NCBI GenBank assembly: GCA_902801485.1
Contig: CADCIP010000012.1
Coordinates: 1-64,000 of the forward strand
Source: an uncultured Bacteroidales bacterium
GTDB lineage: Bacteria; Bacteroidota; Bacteroidia; Bacteroidales; Bacteroidaceae
Reading direction: 5' to 3'
Length of the DNA: 64,000 nucleotides
Below, piece after piece: positions 38,229 through 46,408 of the stretch. A program made the translations under genes and the position numbers. The notes under the pieces are model-generated. The model worked only from the letters and a program-made list of their open reading frames with translations. It was not told where the DNA came from and did no database searches. The stretch's first letter is position 1. Each line of letters opens with the position of its first letter.

Positions 38229-40008
38229 AGAAATCCGCCAAGGTCTGTCTGTAAACAGTCAAGACAGAACTTTTACGGATAAAGCCCACAAAAACGCCAT
38301 CGTCATCCACGACGGGAAGTGTCCAGGCATGCGTGCTGTCGAATGTTGCCACAACAACATCCATGGAATCATTAACCGTCAGAATCCCCTCCGGCTGTTT
38401 CATTAGCTGAGATACAGTAAACTGCCTATATAGCTCAGAACGGAAAATAAGATGGCGGATATCATCCAGATATACGGCTGCAACAAACTGCATCTGCCTG
38501 TTGACAACAGGGAACACATGATTCTTGCTGTTGCTGACCTGACTGGCCACATCGCCCAACGTCATCTCTGGATACAGAACCTGGTCGTAATGCTGGATAA
38601 CACTGTCCATGCTCATCAGCGTAAGAATCGACTTATCCGTATGATGTGTGAGCAGTTCTCCGCGCTGAGCCAGACGCATGGCATAGATGCTATGCGGTTC
38701 GAAGGATTTTATTGTTAAGTATGCCATTACGGAAACCACCATCAAGGGCATGAAAAGCTGGTAACCACCCGTCAACTCGGCAATCAGGAAGATACCTGTT
38801 AAAGGGGCATGCATAACACCGCTCATAAGTCCGCACATTCCCAACATAGCAAAGTTACGCTCAGGAATCTGGAAGCCAAGCAGATCATACATGTTCCACA
38901 GACGGCAGAAGATAAAACCGCAGATACAGCCAAGGAACAGACTGGGTGCAAAGATACCGCCACAACCACCACCGCCATTGGTTGCAGTAGAGGCAAACAC
39001 CTTAAAGACGATTATCAGGAACAGATAAACCAACAGATGGTTGCTGCCGTAAAACAGAGATCGGTCCATTGCCGTATTCCAGTCAGCCTCACCGGTTCCA
39101 TTCAGCAGCAACGTAATAAGATCGTAACCTTCTCCGTAAAGCGAAGGAAACAGATATATGAGCAAGCTCAGCATGATGGCACCAAGAGCAAGCTTCTTGT
39201 AACGTCCGTTAAGTTTCCGGAACACGCCTTCCAGCATATTCATCGTTCTGGTAAAATAAAGTGCGACCAAACCGCATACACCACCCAAAGCAAGGTAAGC
39301 CGGAAGTCTTTCTTCCACAAAAGCATCCTGGAGATGAAACTCAAAGATGGGATTCATACCTGATACGGCAAAAGTAAGAGCTGCTGCCGTTACGCAACTG
39401 ACAAGCAAAGGCAGAAGACTGGTCATGGTAAGGTCAATCATCAGAACTTCCAACACAAAGACAAGTCCGGCTATAGGTGCCTTGAAGATACCTGCCACAG
39501 CACCGGCTGCTCCGCATCCCACCAACAGCATCATCTGTTTACCGCTCAAATGGAACAGGCGTCCCAGTGTACTGCCGATAGCACTTCCCGTCAAGACAAT
39601 TGGAGCCTCAGCTCCCACACTACCTCCGAAGCCGATGGTTATGGCACTGGCAACTACCGACGACCACGTATTATGGGCTTTTATCCGACTCTGTTTTCTG
39701 GCTATGGCAAAGAGAATCTTGGTTACACCGTGACTGATGTCATCACGCACCACATAACGGATAAAGAGCATAGTAAGCCAGATTCCCACTACAGGATAAA
39801 CCAGATAAAGCCAGTTGGCTGTTGATGCGTCAAAACTGTGTGTTAACAGATCTTCAATCTGACCGATAAGCCACTTCAGCAGCAATCCGGCACAAGCCGT
39901 AAAGATACCGACAAAGAAACTAATGACAAGTATAAATTGATTGTCATTCAGGTGTTTGCGTCGCCAGCGCAACACGAAAGCCAAAGTATCTCTACATATC
40001 TGCTCCAT
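38218..40008 (-). CDS. CLC-family chloride channel/antiporter with CBS domains
   Basis: A 596-residue membrane protein with about ten helices (25-430) and two C-terminal CBS domains (about 445-590). GFGGSVGAEAPIVLTG keeps the gating Glu (E134) of the GxEGP motif, although Pro and Gly are shifted to AEAP. GGGGCGGIFAPSLFLG is the second pore motif. The GSGIP filter sequence is replaced by SHGVT. Whether it is a channel or H+/Cl- exchanger cannot be fixed. Last gene of the LysE-DUF4924-prfC-tsaC run, 2 bp after tsaC. Confidence 0.93.
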   Translation of the reverse strand: MEQICRDTLAFVLRWRRKHLNDNQFILVISFFVGIFTACAGLLLKWLIGQIEDLLTHSFDASTANWLYLVYPVVGIWLTMLFIRYVVRDDISHGVTKILFAIARKQSRIKAHNTWSSVVASAITIGFGGSVGAEAPIVLTGSAIGSTLGRLFHLSGKQMMLLVGCGAAGAVAGIFKAPIAGLVFVLEVLMIDLTMTSLLPLLVSCVTAAALTFAVSGMNPIFEFHLQDAFVEERLPAYLALGGVCGLVALYFTRTMNMLEGVFRKLNGRYKKLALGAIMLSLLIYLFPSLYGEGYDLITLLLNGTGEADWNTAMDRSLFYGSNHLLVYLFLIIVFKVFASTATNGGGGCGGIFAPSLFLGCICGFIFCRLWNMYDLLGFQIPERNFAMLGMCGLMSGVMHAPLTGIFLIAELTGGYQLFMPLMVVSVMAYLTIKSFEPHSIYAMRLAQRGELLTHHTDKSILTLMSMDSVIQHYDQVLYPEMTLGDVASQVSNSKNHVFPVVNRQMQFVAAVYLDDIRHLIFRSELYRQFTVSQLMKQPEGILTVNDSMDVVVATFDSTHAWTLPVVDDDGVFVGFIRKSSVLTVYRQTLADFSTD

Positions 40009-40010
40009 CC

Positions 40011-40580
40011 TTATCCTCTTATAATCTTCACTTCTCCGTCTTTTGTCAACTTGATAATCTGACTGGGTTGAGCCTTTGCTTTTTCTCCTCTGCGGAAGCT
40101 GACAATATAATCCACCTGATTCTTTATCTCGTCCGAGATATCATAGAAGTTCTGGGGCGAAGGCTCTCCGCTTATATTGGCACTAGTGCTCACGATAGCC
40201 TTCTGGAACCTATAGCAAATCTGTCGGCTGAACTCCTCGTGCGTCACCCTGATACCTAAGCTGCCATCTTCGGCCAGCAGATTGGGAGCGATATTTACTG
40301 CATCATCCAGAATCAACGTCAGCGGTTTGGTGGCATAGTCCACCAAGTCCCAAGCCACATCAGGAACTTTCCTGAAGTAACGCTGCATACGGTCGGCACT
40401 ATCTACCAGACAGATAAGTGCCTTGCTGTCCTCACGCTTCTTTATTTCATAAACACGACGCACGGCATCCGCATTTGTGGCATCACAACCTATTCCCCAG
40501 ATCGTATCTGTAGGATAAAGAATCACACCACCCTTGCGTAATACCTCAACAGCATTCTTTATGTCTATCTCGCAATTCAT
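40011..40580 (-). CDS. tsaC: Threonylcarbamoyl-AMP synthase (Sua5/YrdC/YciO family)
   Basis: A 189-residue YrdC-fold protein. RKGGVILYPTDTIWGIGCDA, the KKREDSKALI substrate loop, TKPLTLIL and STSANISGEPSP are characteristic. It makes threonylcarbamoyl-AMP for t6A37 in tRNA; MtaB encoded at 10808-12136 modifies the same base further. Length equals the short TsaC form without the Sua5 domain. It is 1 bp from prfC and 2 bp from the CLC gene. Confidence 0.92.
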   Translation of the reverse strand: MNCEIDIKNAVEVLRKGGVILYPTDTIWGIGCDATNADAVRRVYEIKKREDSKALICLVDSADRMQRYFRKVPDVAWDLVDYATKPLTLILDDAVNIAPNLLAEDGSLGIRVTHEEFSRQICYRFQKAIVSTSANISGEPSPQNFYDISDEIKNQVDYIVSFRRGEKAKAQPSQIIKLTKDGEVKIIRG

Positions 40581-40581
40581 G

Positions 40582-42183
40582 TCAAAACTCGCTTGTAAAA
40601 TGGAACCTTATGTGCTCAAAATCCTGCTGAGCCATAGTAAGCACATAACCGCTGTCAGCCAGGAACACATCCCTGCCCTCACGGTCCTTAGCCAAGTACT
40701 GGTATTTACGTTTCTTGAACTGCTCCAGTTCTGCTTCATAGCCTGGCTCACATTCAATCCAACAAGCTTTGTACAGGCTGACTGGCTCCCAACGGCACTT
40801 GGCATTGTATTCGTTCTCCAGTCGGTACTGGATAACCTCGAACTGCAACTGTCCCACTGTGCCGATAATCTTACGGTTGTTGAACTGATTCACAAAGAGC
40901 TGGGCTACACCCTCGTCCATCAACTGGCTGATACCCTTCTCCAACTGCTTCGTTTTCATGGGGTCGGCATTCTCGATGTACTTAAACATCTCGGGCGAGA
41001 AAGAAGGCAGTCCTCGGAAATGCAACTGTTCGCCCTCGGTAAGTGTATCGCCAATCTTAAAGATGCCGTTGTCGGGCAAACCCACGATATCTCCGGGCCA
41101 AGCTTCATCGATGGTTTCCTTACGCTGTGCCATGAACTGAGTAGGACTGCTGAAACGCACCGTCTTACCGTTACGCACATGCAGATATGGAGCATTACGG
41201 ACAAACTTGCCCGAACAAACCTTGCAGAAGGCAATACAACTGCGATGGTTGGGGTCGATGTTGGCCGTTATCTTGAAGATAAAACCTGTGAATTTATTCT
41301 CTTCGGGTTTCACCTCACGCTCCTCCGCTTTCGTAGGACGTGGGTAAGGCGCAATCTTCACAAAGCAGTCCAGCAGTTCCTGAACACCAAAGTTGTTAAG
41401 GGCTGAACCAAAGAATACCGGAGCCACTTCAGCATCCAGATAAGCCGATGTTCCTTCTTCATTAGTTCCAATCACCTCTTCTACCGTTGGATATACGCCC
41501 TCTATCATCTCCAGATCTTCACGCAGCTTAGCTGCATCATCTTCGCCCACGTTTTCTTCGAGTTCAACGGAATTGAGCTCAACACTGATTTTTTCTGTAA
41601 CCTTCTGCTTGTCTGGGCGGAACAGGTTCAGGTTCTGCTCGTAGATATTATAAACGCCCTTGAAACGCATGCCCTGATTGATGGGCCAACTCAGGGGGCG
41701 AACCTTTATCTTCAGTTCTTCCTCCAATTCGTCCAAAAGATCGAAGGGATCCTTTCCTTCACGGTCCATCTTATTTACAAAGATGATAACAGGTGTCTTG
41801 CGCATACGGCAGACCGTCATCAGCTTACGTGTCTGTGCCTCAACACCTTTGGCTCCGTCCACAACGATGATGGCGCTATCTACAGCCGTAAGTGTGCGGA
41901 AAGTATCTTCGGCAAAGTCCTGGTGACCCGGGGTATCCAGAATATTCACCTTATATCCCTCGTAGTCGAATTCCATCACACTGGTAGTAACAGAGATACC
42001 ACGTTGTTTCTCAATCTCCATCCAGTCGCTGGTGGCCGTCTTCTTTATCTTATTGCTTTTTACTGCGCCTGCCACCTGAATCTGACCTCCGAAGAGCAAC
42101 AGTTTCTCCGTAAGTGTCGTCTTACCCGCATCAGGGTGCGAGATAATGGCAAACGTCCTTCTTCTTTCTATTTCCGTGTTCAT
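40582..42183 (-). CDS. prfC: Peptide chain release factor 3
   Basis: A 533-residue translational GTPase that recycles RF1/RF2. G1 is [10 protein letters not shown]2 [12 protein letters not shown]3 DTPGHQDF (His kept), G4 FVNKMDRE. The C-terminal half shows RF3-specific segments such as [23 protein letters not shown] 42183 is chosen over a TTG at 42189. It lies between DUF4924 and tsaC; a 125-bp repeat-filled gap separates it from DUF4924. Confidence 0.96.
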   Translation of the reverse strand: MNTEIERRRTFAIISHPDAGKTTLTEKLLLFGGQIQVAGAVKSNKIKKTATSDWMEIEKQRGISVTTSVMEFDYEGYKVNILDTPGHQDFAEDTFRTLTAVDSAIIVVDGAKGVEAQTRKLMTVCRMRKTPVIIFVNKMDREGKDPFDLLDELEEELKIKVRPLSWPINQGMRFKGVYNIYEQNLNLFRPDKQKVTEKISVELNSVELEENVGEDDAAKLREDLEMIEGVYPTVEEVIGTNEEGTSAYLDAEVAPVFFGSALNNFGVQELLDCFVKIAPYPRPTKAEEREVKPEENKFTGFIFKITANIDPNHRSCIAFCKVCSGKFVRNAPYLHVRNGKTVRFSSPTQFMAQRKETIDEAWPGDIVGLPDNGIFKIGDTLTEGEQLHFRGLPSFSPEMFKYIENADPMKTKQLEKGISQLMDEGVAQLFVNQFNNRKIIGTVGQLQFEVIQYRLENEYNAKCRWEPVSLYKACWIECEPGYEAELEQFKKRKYQYLAKDREGRDVFLADSGYVLTMAQQDFEHIRFHFTSEF

Positions 42184-42189
42184 AATCAA

Positions 42190-42310
42190 AAACGTTAACA
42201 GCCTCTCCCCTAACCCCTCTCCGAGGAGAGGGAGAACTTAAATCTTTAAACTCCTTAAACTCCTTAAACCCTTTAAACTATCAACTATCAACTATCAACT
42301 ATCAACTATC
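42190..42310. repeat. Short tandem repeats and GC-rich element upstream of prfC
   Basis: The gap holds a GC-rich piece with CTCTCC and GGAGAG (about 42200-42232), then CTTTAAACTC-type 10-bp words, then five perfect 7-bp units AACTATC (42276-42310). The last unit forms part of the DUF4924 stop codon (42309-42311). Confidence 0.8.
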
Positions 42311-42833
42311 AGCTCTCAGGAGAATACAACTTGCCGAGCATTTCCAGCAGATGCGTGATGGGCTGCAAAGCCTGTTTGGTCTCATCTGAGAGTTCGCGTC
42401 CCTGCATCTTCAGAACCGTAGCACCATACAGTGCATCCACACAGTTTTCTATCTCGTCTTTCTCCTTGTTGCGGCCCTTGCTCCTCAGTTCCACGATGTA
42501 AGGCAAAGCCTTGTAATAGGCTGCACTGTAGAAGGGTTGGTTGGAATCGGCAAGCAGCTCCCTATGACGGTCGGCCATCAGCAGCAAGGTATTCTTCACC
42601 ACCTGGACATGTCCGTTCTCCTTCACGCCCTCTTCCTGCATCATTCTTATCAGACCGGCATACCAGTCGCGCTGTTCGGCTATCTGCTCCTCTGTATATT
42701 GGAACTTTGGAAGATACTCCTTGCAGATGCGGTCCACATCCAATCCGTAGGCACGGATAATGTCCTCCACCTGGAACATATATATAATGTATGCAGTAAT
42801 GTTCTGTTTTCTGAGTTTCCGGGCAACTATCAT
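42309..42833 (-). CDS. DUF4924 family protein
   Basis: A 174-residue, mainly helical, probably cytoplasmic protein. The N-terminus IVARKLRKQNITAYIIYMFQVEDIIRAY and the segment CVDALYGATVLKMQ match my recollection of the Bacteroidales DUF4924 family. No function is known. It overlaps the LysE gene end by 4 bp (ATGA) and ends inside a tandem repeat. Confidence 0.8.
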   Translation of the reverse strand: MIVARKLRKQNITAYIIYMFQVEDIIRAYGLDVDRICKEYLPKFQYTEEQIAEQRDWYAGLIRMMQEEGVKENGHVQVVKNTLLLMADRHRELLADSNQPFYSAAYYKALPYIVELRSKGRNKEKDEIENCVDALYGATVLKMQGRELSDETKQALQPITHLLEMLGKLYSPES

Positions 42834-43483
42834 AATTTACCTATCATTGTCAAAACAAACATGATTCCAGAAACGCACATCACCAAGGCACCCAGAAGAC
42901 GGTTAAAGAAATTCAGCGTCTCGATTTGCAGGCGAGCCTTCATACTTTTCAGTGCACCTGTCAGACAGGCCCACCAGAGCAGAGCCCCGCAGAAGATGGC
43001 GGCGTAACCCAAAGTCTGCTCCCACACATGGTTAGGAACCACAAAATTCAATCGTGCATAAAGTGCGACAAACAGGAATATAATCAGCGGATTACTGAGC
43101 GTAAGCAGAAAACCCGTTATGCCATTATGCGTGAAAGAACCCAATTTCCCGCTTGATGAATGCGGTGCAGGCGGTTTTGTGTTAAACATCCACAATCCGA
43201 AAAAGAACAGCATGATACTACCAATAAGGCGCAGGTAAAGCATGGTTGAAGGTTTTTCAATAAAATCAAACACCAAGCTCATACCCAAGCCTGTGACGAT
43301 AGCATAGACTATATCACTCAATGCGGCCCCAACTCCTGTTGCAAAGCCATACCAGCGCCCTTTCTTCAGGGTTCGCTGCACAACCAAGATACCAATCGGT
43401 CCCATCGGAGCACTTGCAATAATCCCGATCGTAAGGCCTTTTAGTATCAGGTCTATAACATCTACTGAATGTCCGAACATCAT
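42830..43483 (-). CDS. LysE-family transporter
   Basis: A 217-residue membrane protein with about six helices. The N-terminal GIIASAPMGPIGILVVQRTL with its Pro-Gly pattern is the LysE/RhtB exporter signature, and FLLTLSNPLIIFLF is the second repeat. Likely an amino-acid exporter; the substrate is unknown. First gene of the leftward run toward the CLC gene, and divergent from glk. Confidence 0.9.
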   Translation of the reverse strand: MMFGHSVDVIDLILKGLTIGIIASAPMGPIGILVVQRTLKKGRWYGFATGVGAALSDIVYAIVTGLGMSLVFDFIEKPSTMLYLRLIGSIMLFFFGLWMFNTKPPAPHSSSGKLGSFTHNGITGFLLTLSNPLIIFLFVALYARLNFVVPNHVWEQTLGYAAIFCGALLWWACLTGALKSMKARLQIETLNFFNRLLGALVMCVSGIMFVLTMIGKL

Positions 43484-43539
43484 AAACGCTGCAAATTTCG
43501 TACATTTTATTGACTTTTCATAGATTTTAGCTGTAAAAA

Positions 43540-43571
43540 TTGTGTTACTCGGCAGAAAATGCCTATCTTTG
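43540..43571 (+). promoter_or_regulatory. glk promoter
   Basis: TTG (43540-43542), 21 bp, TATCTTTG (43564-43571). The leader to ATG 43614 is about 40 nt. Confidence 0.65.
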
Positions 43572-43613
43572 TCGTAAACTTATTAACTCATAAACTTATA
43601 AACAAACAACCTT

Positions 43614-44585
43614 ATGGACAAAGTAAAACCTTATGTTATTGGTGTTGACCTGGGTGGTACAAACACCGTTTTCGGAGTCGTTAATGCTCGTGGCGAAGTT
43701 GTAGGTGAGAACTCTATCAAGACACAGCAGTACAAAACTGCAGAAGAGTTTGTCGAGGCAGGCGTAGAGTGCCTGAAGCCTCTTCTTGCCCAGATTGGCG
43801 GAACAGAACAGGTTCAGGGTATGGGAATCGGTGCGCCCAACGGTAACTATTATAATGGTACCATCGAGTTTGCTCCCAACCTTCCTTGGGCTCATGACGG
43901 TGTTGTGCCCTTGGCAGAGATGTTCAAAGCAAAGACGGGCATTCCCGTTAAGCTGACAAACGATGCCAATGCTGCTGCTATGGGCGAAATGGCTTATGGT
44001 GCTGCCCGCGGTATGAAGAACTTCATCGTTATCACCCTGGGAACTGGTGTTGGTAGCGGTATAGTCATCAACGGTCAGTTGGTTTATGGTAGTGACGGTT
44101 TTGCCGGTGAGTTGGGTCATGTCATCATGGACCGCACTCCCAGTGGTCGTCCTTGCGGTTGCGGTCGTAAGGGTTGCTTAGAGGCATACTGCTCTGCCAC
44201 AGGTGTTGCACGTACTGCTCGCGAGATTCTGAGCAATACAGACCGTCCTTCTCTGCTGCGCGAGAAGCCCATCGAGGAAATCGAGTCTCTGGATGTCAGC
44301 ATTGCTGCCAGCAAGGGCGACGAGGTTGCCAACGAGATTTTCCAGTTCACAGGTAAGATGTTGGGCGAGGCTTGTGCCGACTTTGCTGCTTTCTCCAGCC
44401 CCGAGGCATTTATTTTCTTCGGCGGTCTCTGCAAGGCTGGCGACCTGATTATGAAGCCCATCAAGGAAGCATACGACAATGCCGTCCTGAAGATTTTCAA
44501 GGACAAGGCTAAGTTCCTGGTTTCCGGCCTTATGAACGCCAACGCTGCCGTTCTTGGCGCCAGCGCCCTGGGTTGGGAAGACTAA
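43614..44585 (+). CDS. glk: ROK-family glucokinase
   Basis: A 323-residue ROK kinase. The ATP loop is GVDLGGTNTVFGVVN, the sugar-binding segment TNDANAAAMGE, and the zinc motif GELGHV with CGCGRKGCLEAYCSA (CxCGxxGCxE). It phosphorylates glucose to glucose-6-phosphate by analogy to Bacteroides ROK kinases; related sugars are possible. There is no N-terminal DNA-binding domain, so it is an enzyme, not a repressor. It stands alone with its own promoter and terminator. Confidence 0.93.
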   Translation: MDKVKPYVIGVDLGGTNTVFGVVNARGEVVGENSIKTQQYKTAEEFVEAGVECLKPLLAQIGGTEQVQGMGIGAPNGNYYNGTIEFAPNLPWAHDGVVPLAEMFKAKTGIPVKLTNDANAAAMGEMAYGAARGMKNFIVITLGTGVGSGIVINGQLVYGSDGFAGELGHVIMDRTPSGRPCGCGRKGCLEAYCSATGVARTAREILSNTDRPSLLREKPIEEIESLDVSIAASKGDEVANEIFQFTGKMLGEACADFAAFSSPEAFIFFGGLCKAGDLIMKPIKEAYDNAVLKIFKDKAKFLVSGLMNANAAVLGASALGWED

Positions 44586-44613
44586 GATTCCTCATCCATA
44601 AAATAATACAAGA

Positions 44614-44655
44614 AAAGATGTGCAGGAAATTGCTCCTGCACATCTTTCTTTTTTT
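44614..44655 (+). terminator. glk terminator
   Basis: A perfect 14-bp stem, AAAGATGTGCAGGA (44614-44627) with TCCTGCACATCTTT (44634-44647), followed by CTTTTTTTT. Confidence 0.93.
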
Positions 44656-44659
44656 TGCC

Positions 44660-44947
44660 TTACTTCACCTTCAGATAACTCTTTAGAGCCTTCACATAAG
44701 CCTCGAAAGCCTGCCTTCCAGTATCAGTAATCCTGCAGATGGTACAAGGGCGCTTACCCTTGAAAGTCTTTTCCACCTCGATATAACCTGCTGCCGACAG
44801 CTTATCCACCTGCACACTCAGATTACCTGCCGTAGCTCCCGTCTGCTCCTTGATATAGGGGAACTCCGCTTCGTCGGCACTTATGAGCAACGACATAATA
44901 GCCAGTCGCAACTCAGAGTGCAATAGTGGGTCTAATGGCTGAAACAT
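44660..44947 (-). CDS. Winged-helix transcriptional regulator
   Basis: A 95-residue winged-helix protein of the small HTH_34-like type. SELRLAIMSLLIS, then TGATAGNLSVQVDKLSAAGYIEVEKTFKGKR forms the recognition helix and wing. There is no cofactor-binding domain. It sits 13 bp downstream of a membrane-protein gene on the same strand; in Bacteroidetes such pairs are common, and it may control its own operon. Confidence 0.88.
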   Translation of the reverse strand: MFQPLDPLLHSELRLAIMSLLISADEAEFPYIKEQTGATAGNLSVQVDKLSAAGYIEVEKTFKGKRPCTICRITDTGRQAFEAYVKALKSYLKVK

Positions 44948-44960
44948 ATTTACGTCCTCC

Positions 44961-45587
44961 TTATTTCTGGTTCTGTAATTGAATCAGTACTCCGGGAACT
45001 ACAAGACCGATAACTGCCACGGCTGCCATCACATAAAGTTGTTCGTGACCAGGGAAATGCAAAGCACAGAAGAAGCCGCCCAAGCCAGCGATGAGGCCAC
45101 AAACCTGAATGATTCGGTTACGGATGATGAGCCCTGTGATGGTCGTTCCCATACCGAAACACAGGGAAATAACGCTCGTAATACAACCAAAAGCATACAC
45201 TTTGGGCATAATCAATTCTAAAGGCAGGATTCCGTTGCCGATGAAGCAAAACATAAAGCCGATTCCTCCGCAGAATATACCGAATGTAGTCCAAACATAA
45301 CTGATGGACTTGCCGACGAATGTCGTTGGAACGGTTTCGTTCTTCTTGTCAATCATCCAGTTGCCCACATAGCCAACCAACCACATGACTGCCCATAGAG
45401 CATTCCATGCAGGTCCGCCGTGATTTTTCCACAGGTAGGCAATGATGAATGAAAATATGACAACACAAACACCCCACCATATCATCGGCAATGCAGAATT
45501 ACGGGTGATCGTGCGCTGACTGCGTTCAATTGACTCGCGAATAATTTCCAGACTGCGCTCAGCAGTCAAGTTGCTGTTTTCTTCCAT
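44961..45587 (-). CDS. Conserved membrane protein paired with a winged-helix regulator
   Basis: A 208-residue protein with a charged N-terminal helix (RSLEIIRESIERSQRTITRN) and about six membrane helices. No catalytic motif is seen and I do not recognise a named family. It is co-transcribed with the winged-helix gene. Its promoter lies about 140 bp upstream, giving an unusually long leader. Confidence 0.8.
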   Translation of the reverse strand: MEENSNLTAERSLEIIRESIERSQRTITRNSALPMIWWGVCVVIFSFIIAYLWKNHGGPAWNALWAVMWLVGYVGNWMIDKKNETVPTTFVGKSISYVWTTFGIFCGGIGFMFCFIGNGILPLELIMPKVYAFGCITSVISLCFGMGTTITGLIIRNRIIQVCGLIAGLGGFFCALHFPGHEQLYVMAAVAVIGLVVPGVLIQLQNQK

Positions 45588-45722
45588 TTTTGTTTTCAGT
45601 TAGATGATAAATAGAATAATGTTCATTTTTCTCAACGGTCAATGTTCTATGACCTTCAGCACTTCCCCCTTCCTTTCTGCAGCAAGGTCGGAAAAAGACG
45701 CCTTTTCATCCGGATTGCGCTG

Positions 45723-45754
45723 CAAAGGTAAACAGGTTTATAATATAAACCAAA
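45723..45754 (-). promoter_or_regulatory. Promoter of the membrane protein/regulator pair
   Basis: On the minus strand TTTGG, about 20 bp, TACCTTTG (45730-45723). It predicts a leader of about 130 nt before ATG 45587, within which nothing is identified. Confidence 0.65.
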
Positions 45755-45906
45755 TTATTTTGTAGATTATTTTCTGCATATTACATTTTTTAACATTCGA
45801 AAGCATTTAGAAGCCTTGTCTGCCAAGACAGAAAAAAGACAATCCCAACCCGACAAAAAGATTTTACTAAGGGAAAGAAAGAAGTGTAACACGGGCAATA
45901 AAACTA

Positions 45907-45986
45907 TTTTCAAGGCTTGATAATATATTTTCAAGGCTTGGTTATTTATTTTCAAAGCTTGGTTATAAATTTTCAAGCCTTGAAAA
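45907..45986. repeat. Four-unit repeat with exact 21-bp period
   Basis: TTTTCAAGGCTTG occurs at 45907, 45928 and (with one change, TTTTCAAAGCTTG) 45949; at 45970 the variant TTTTCAAGCCTTGAAAA occurs. Starts are exactly 21 bp apart, two turns of DNA, so sites face the same side. Read on the minus strand the array encodes a heptapeptide repeat (NQALKI-type) but only from a TTG. Confidence 0.8.
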
Positions 45987-46095
45987 TAATTCTTACACGG
46001 CTATTAGCATATTATATTATTGGCATCAGAATGTTTTCAGACAGTTTATATGGTTATTCTGCAATTTAGTTGAAATGTGGGATATTTAAAGTTAT

Positions 46096-46250
46096 TGTCT
46101 TTGTTTTTCGGTTCTGTTGCTCAAGCCGTAAGGCTGTATTCGGTTTATGAAACAGTGAAGGCAAGCTTAATTTGGATTCGATGATTCACAAACTGAATAC
46201 GAATGGGTGAAAACCATGAGCAACAGAAACGGGTTTTATGGGTTTTCTTT
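46096..46250 (+). ncRNA. Candidate structured RNA upstream of purL
   Basis: Helices can be drawn by hand. P1 pairs TTCTGTTGCTCA (46112-46123) with TGAGCAACAGAA (46217-46228), 12 of 12. Directly after comes hairpin AGCC-GTAA-GGCT (46124-46135), with a GNRA loop. Directly after that, P2 pairs GTATTCGGTTT (46136-46146) with AAACTGAATAC (46190-46200), 11 pairs with one G-U. P3 pairs GTGAA (46155-46159) with TTCAC (46185-46189). A 3-bp hairpin TGG/CCA (46204-46216) abuts P1. A -7-like TGTCTTTG (46096-46103) precedes it, and a U-rich tail follows (46235-46256). No known class is recognised. Confidence 0.5.
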
Positions 46251-46347
46251 TATTTTGGCAACATTTCAACGAAATTGACGAAGACCCACTTATACCGGTA
46301 ATTATGTTAATACAGAAAATTTTATTCAAACATAGTGGGTGAACCCG

Positions 46348-46378
46348 TTGGTTACCTCATTATTTTTTTGTACCTTTG
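46348..46378 (+). promoter_or_regulatory. purL promoter
   Basis: TTG (46348-46350), 20 bp, TACCTTTG (46371-46378). The leader to ATG 46409 is about 25 nt. Confidence 0.75.
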
Positions 46379-46408
46379 TCGCAAAAATAAAAAAACGTAT
46401 TTGAAGAG

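Larger units (their letters stand above)
45755..46408. other. Long intergenic region before purL
   Basis: About 650 bp with no convincing gene. It holds, left to right, AT-rich sequence, a 21-bp-period repeat array (45907-45986), a structured element (46112-46228), a 7-bp inverted repeat ACCCACT/AGTGGGT (46284-46290, 46334-46340), and the purL promoter. Confidence 0.7.

Noticed and set aside
45767-45976. 69-codon ORF on the minus strand starting with NQALKI-type heptapeptide repeats
   Set aside because: It has only a TTG start, no promoter or ribosome site, and its repetitive half is just the 21-bp DNA repeat read in frame. The rest has no protein-like features.
45907-45986. Possible mini-CRISPR array
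   Set aside because: Repeats are only 13 bp, the 8-bp spacers are AT-rich and similar to each other, and there are no cas genes in the window.
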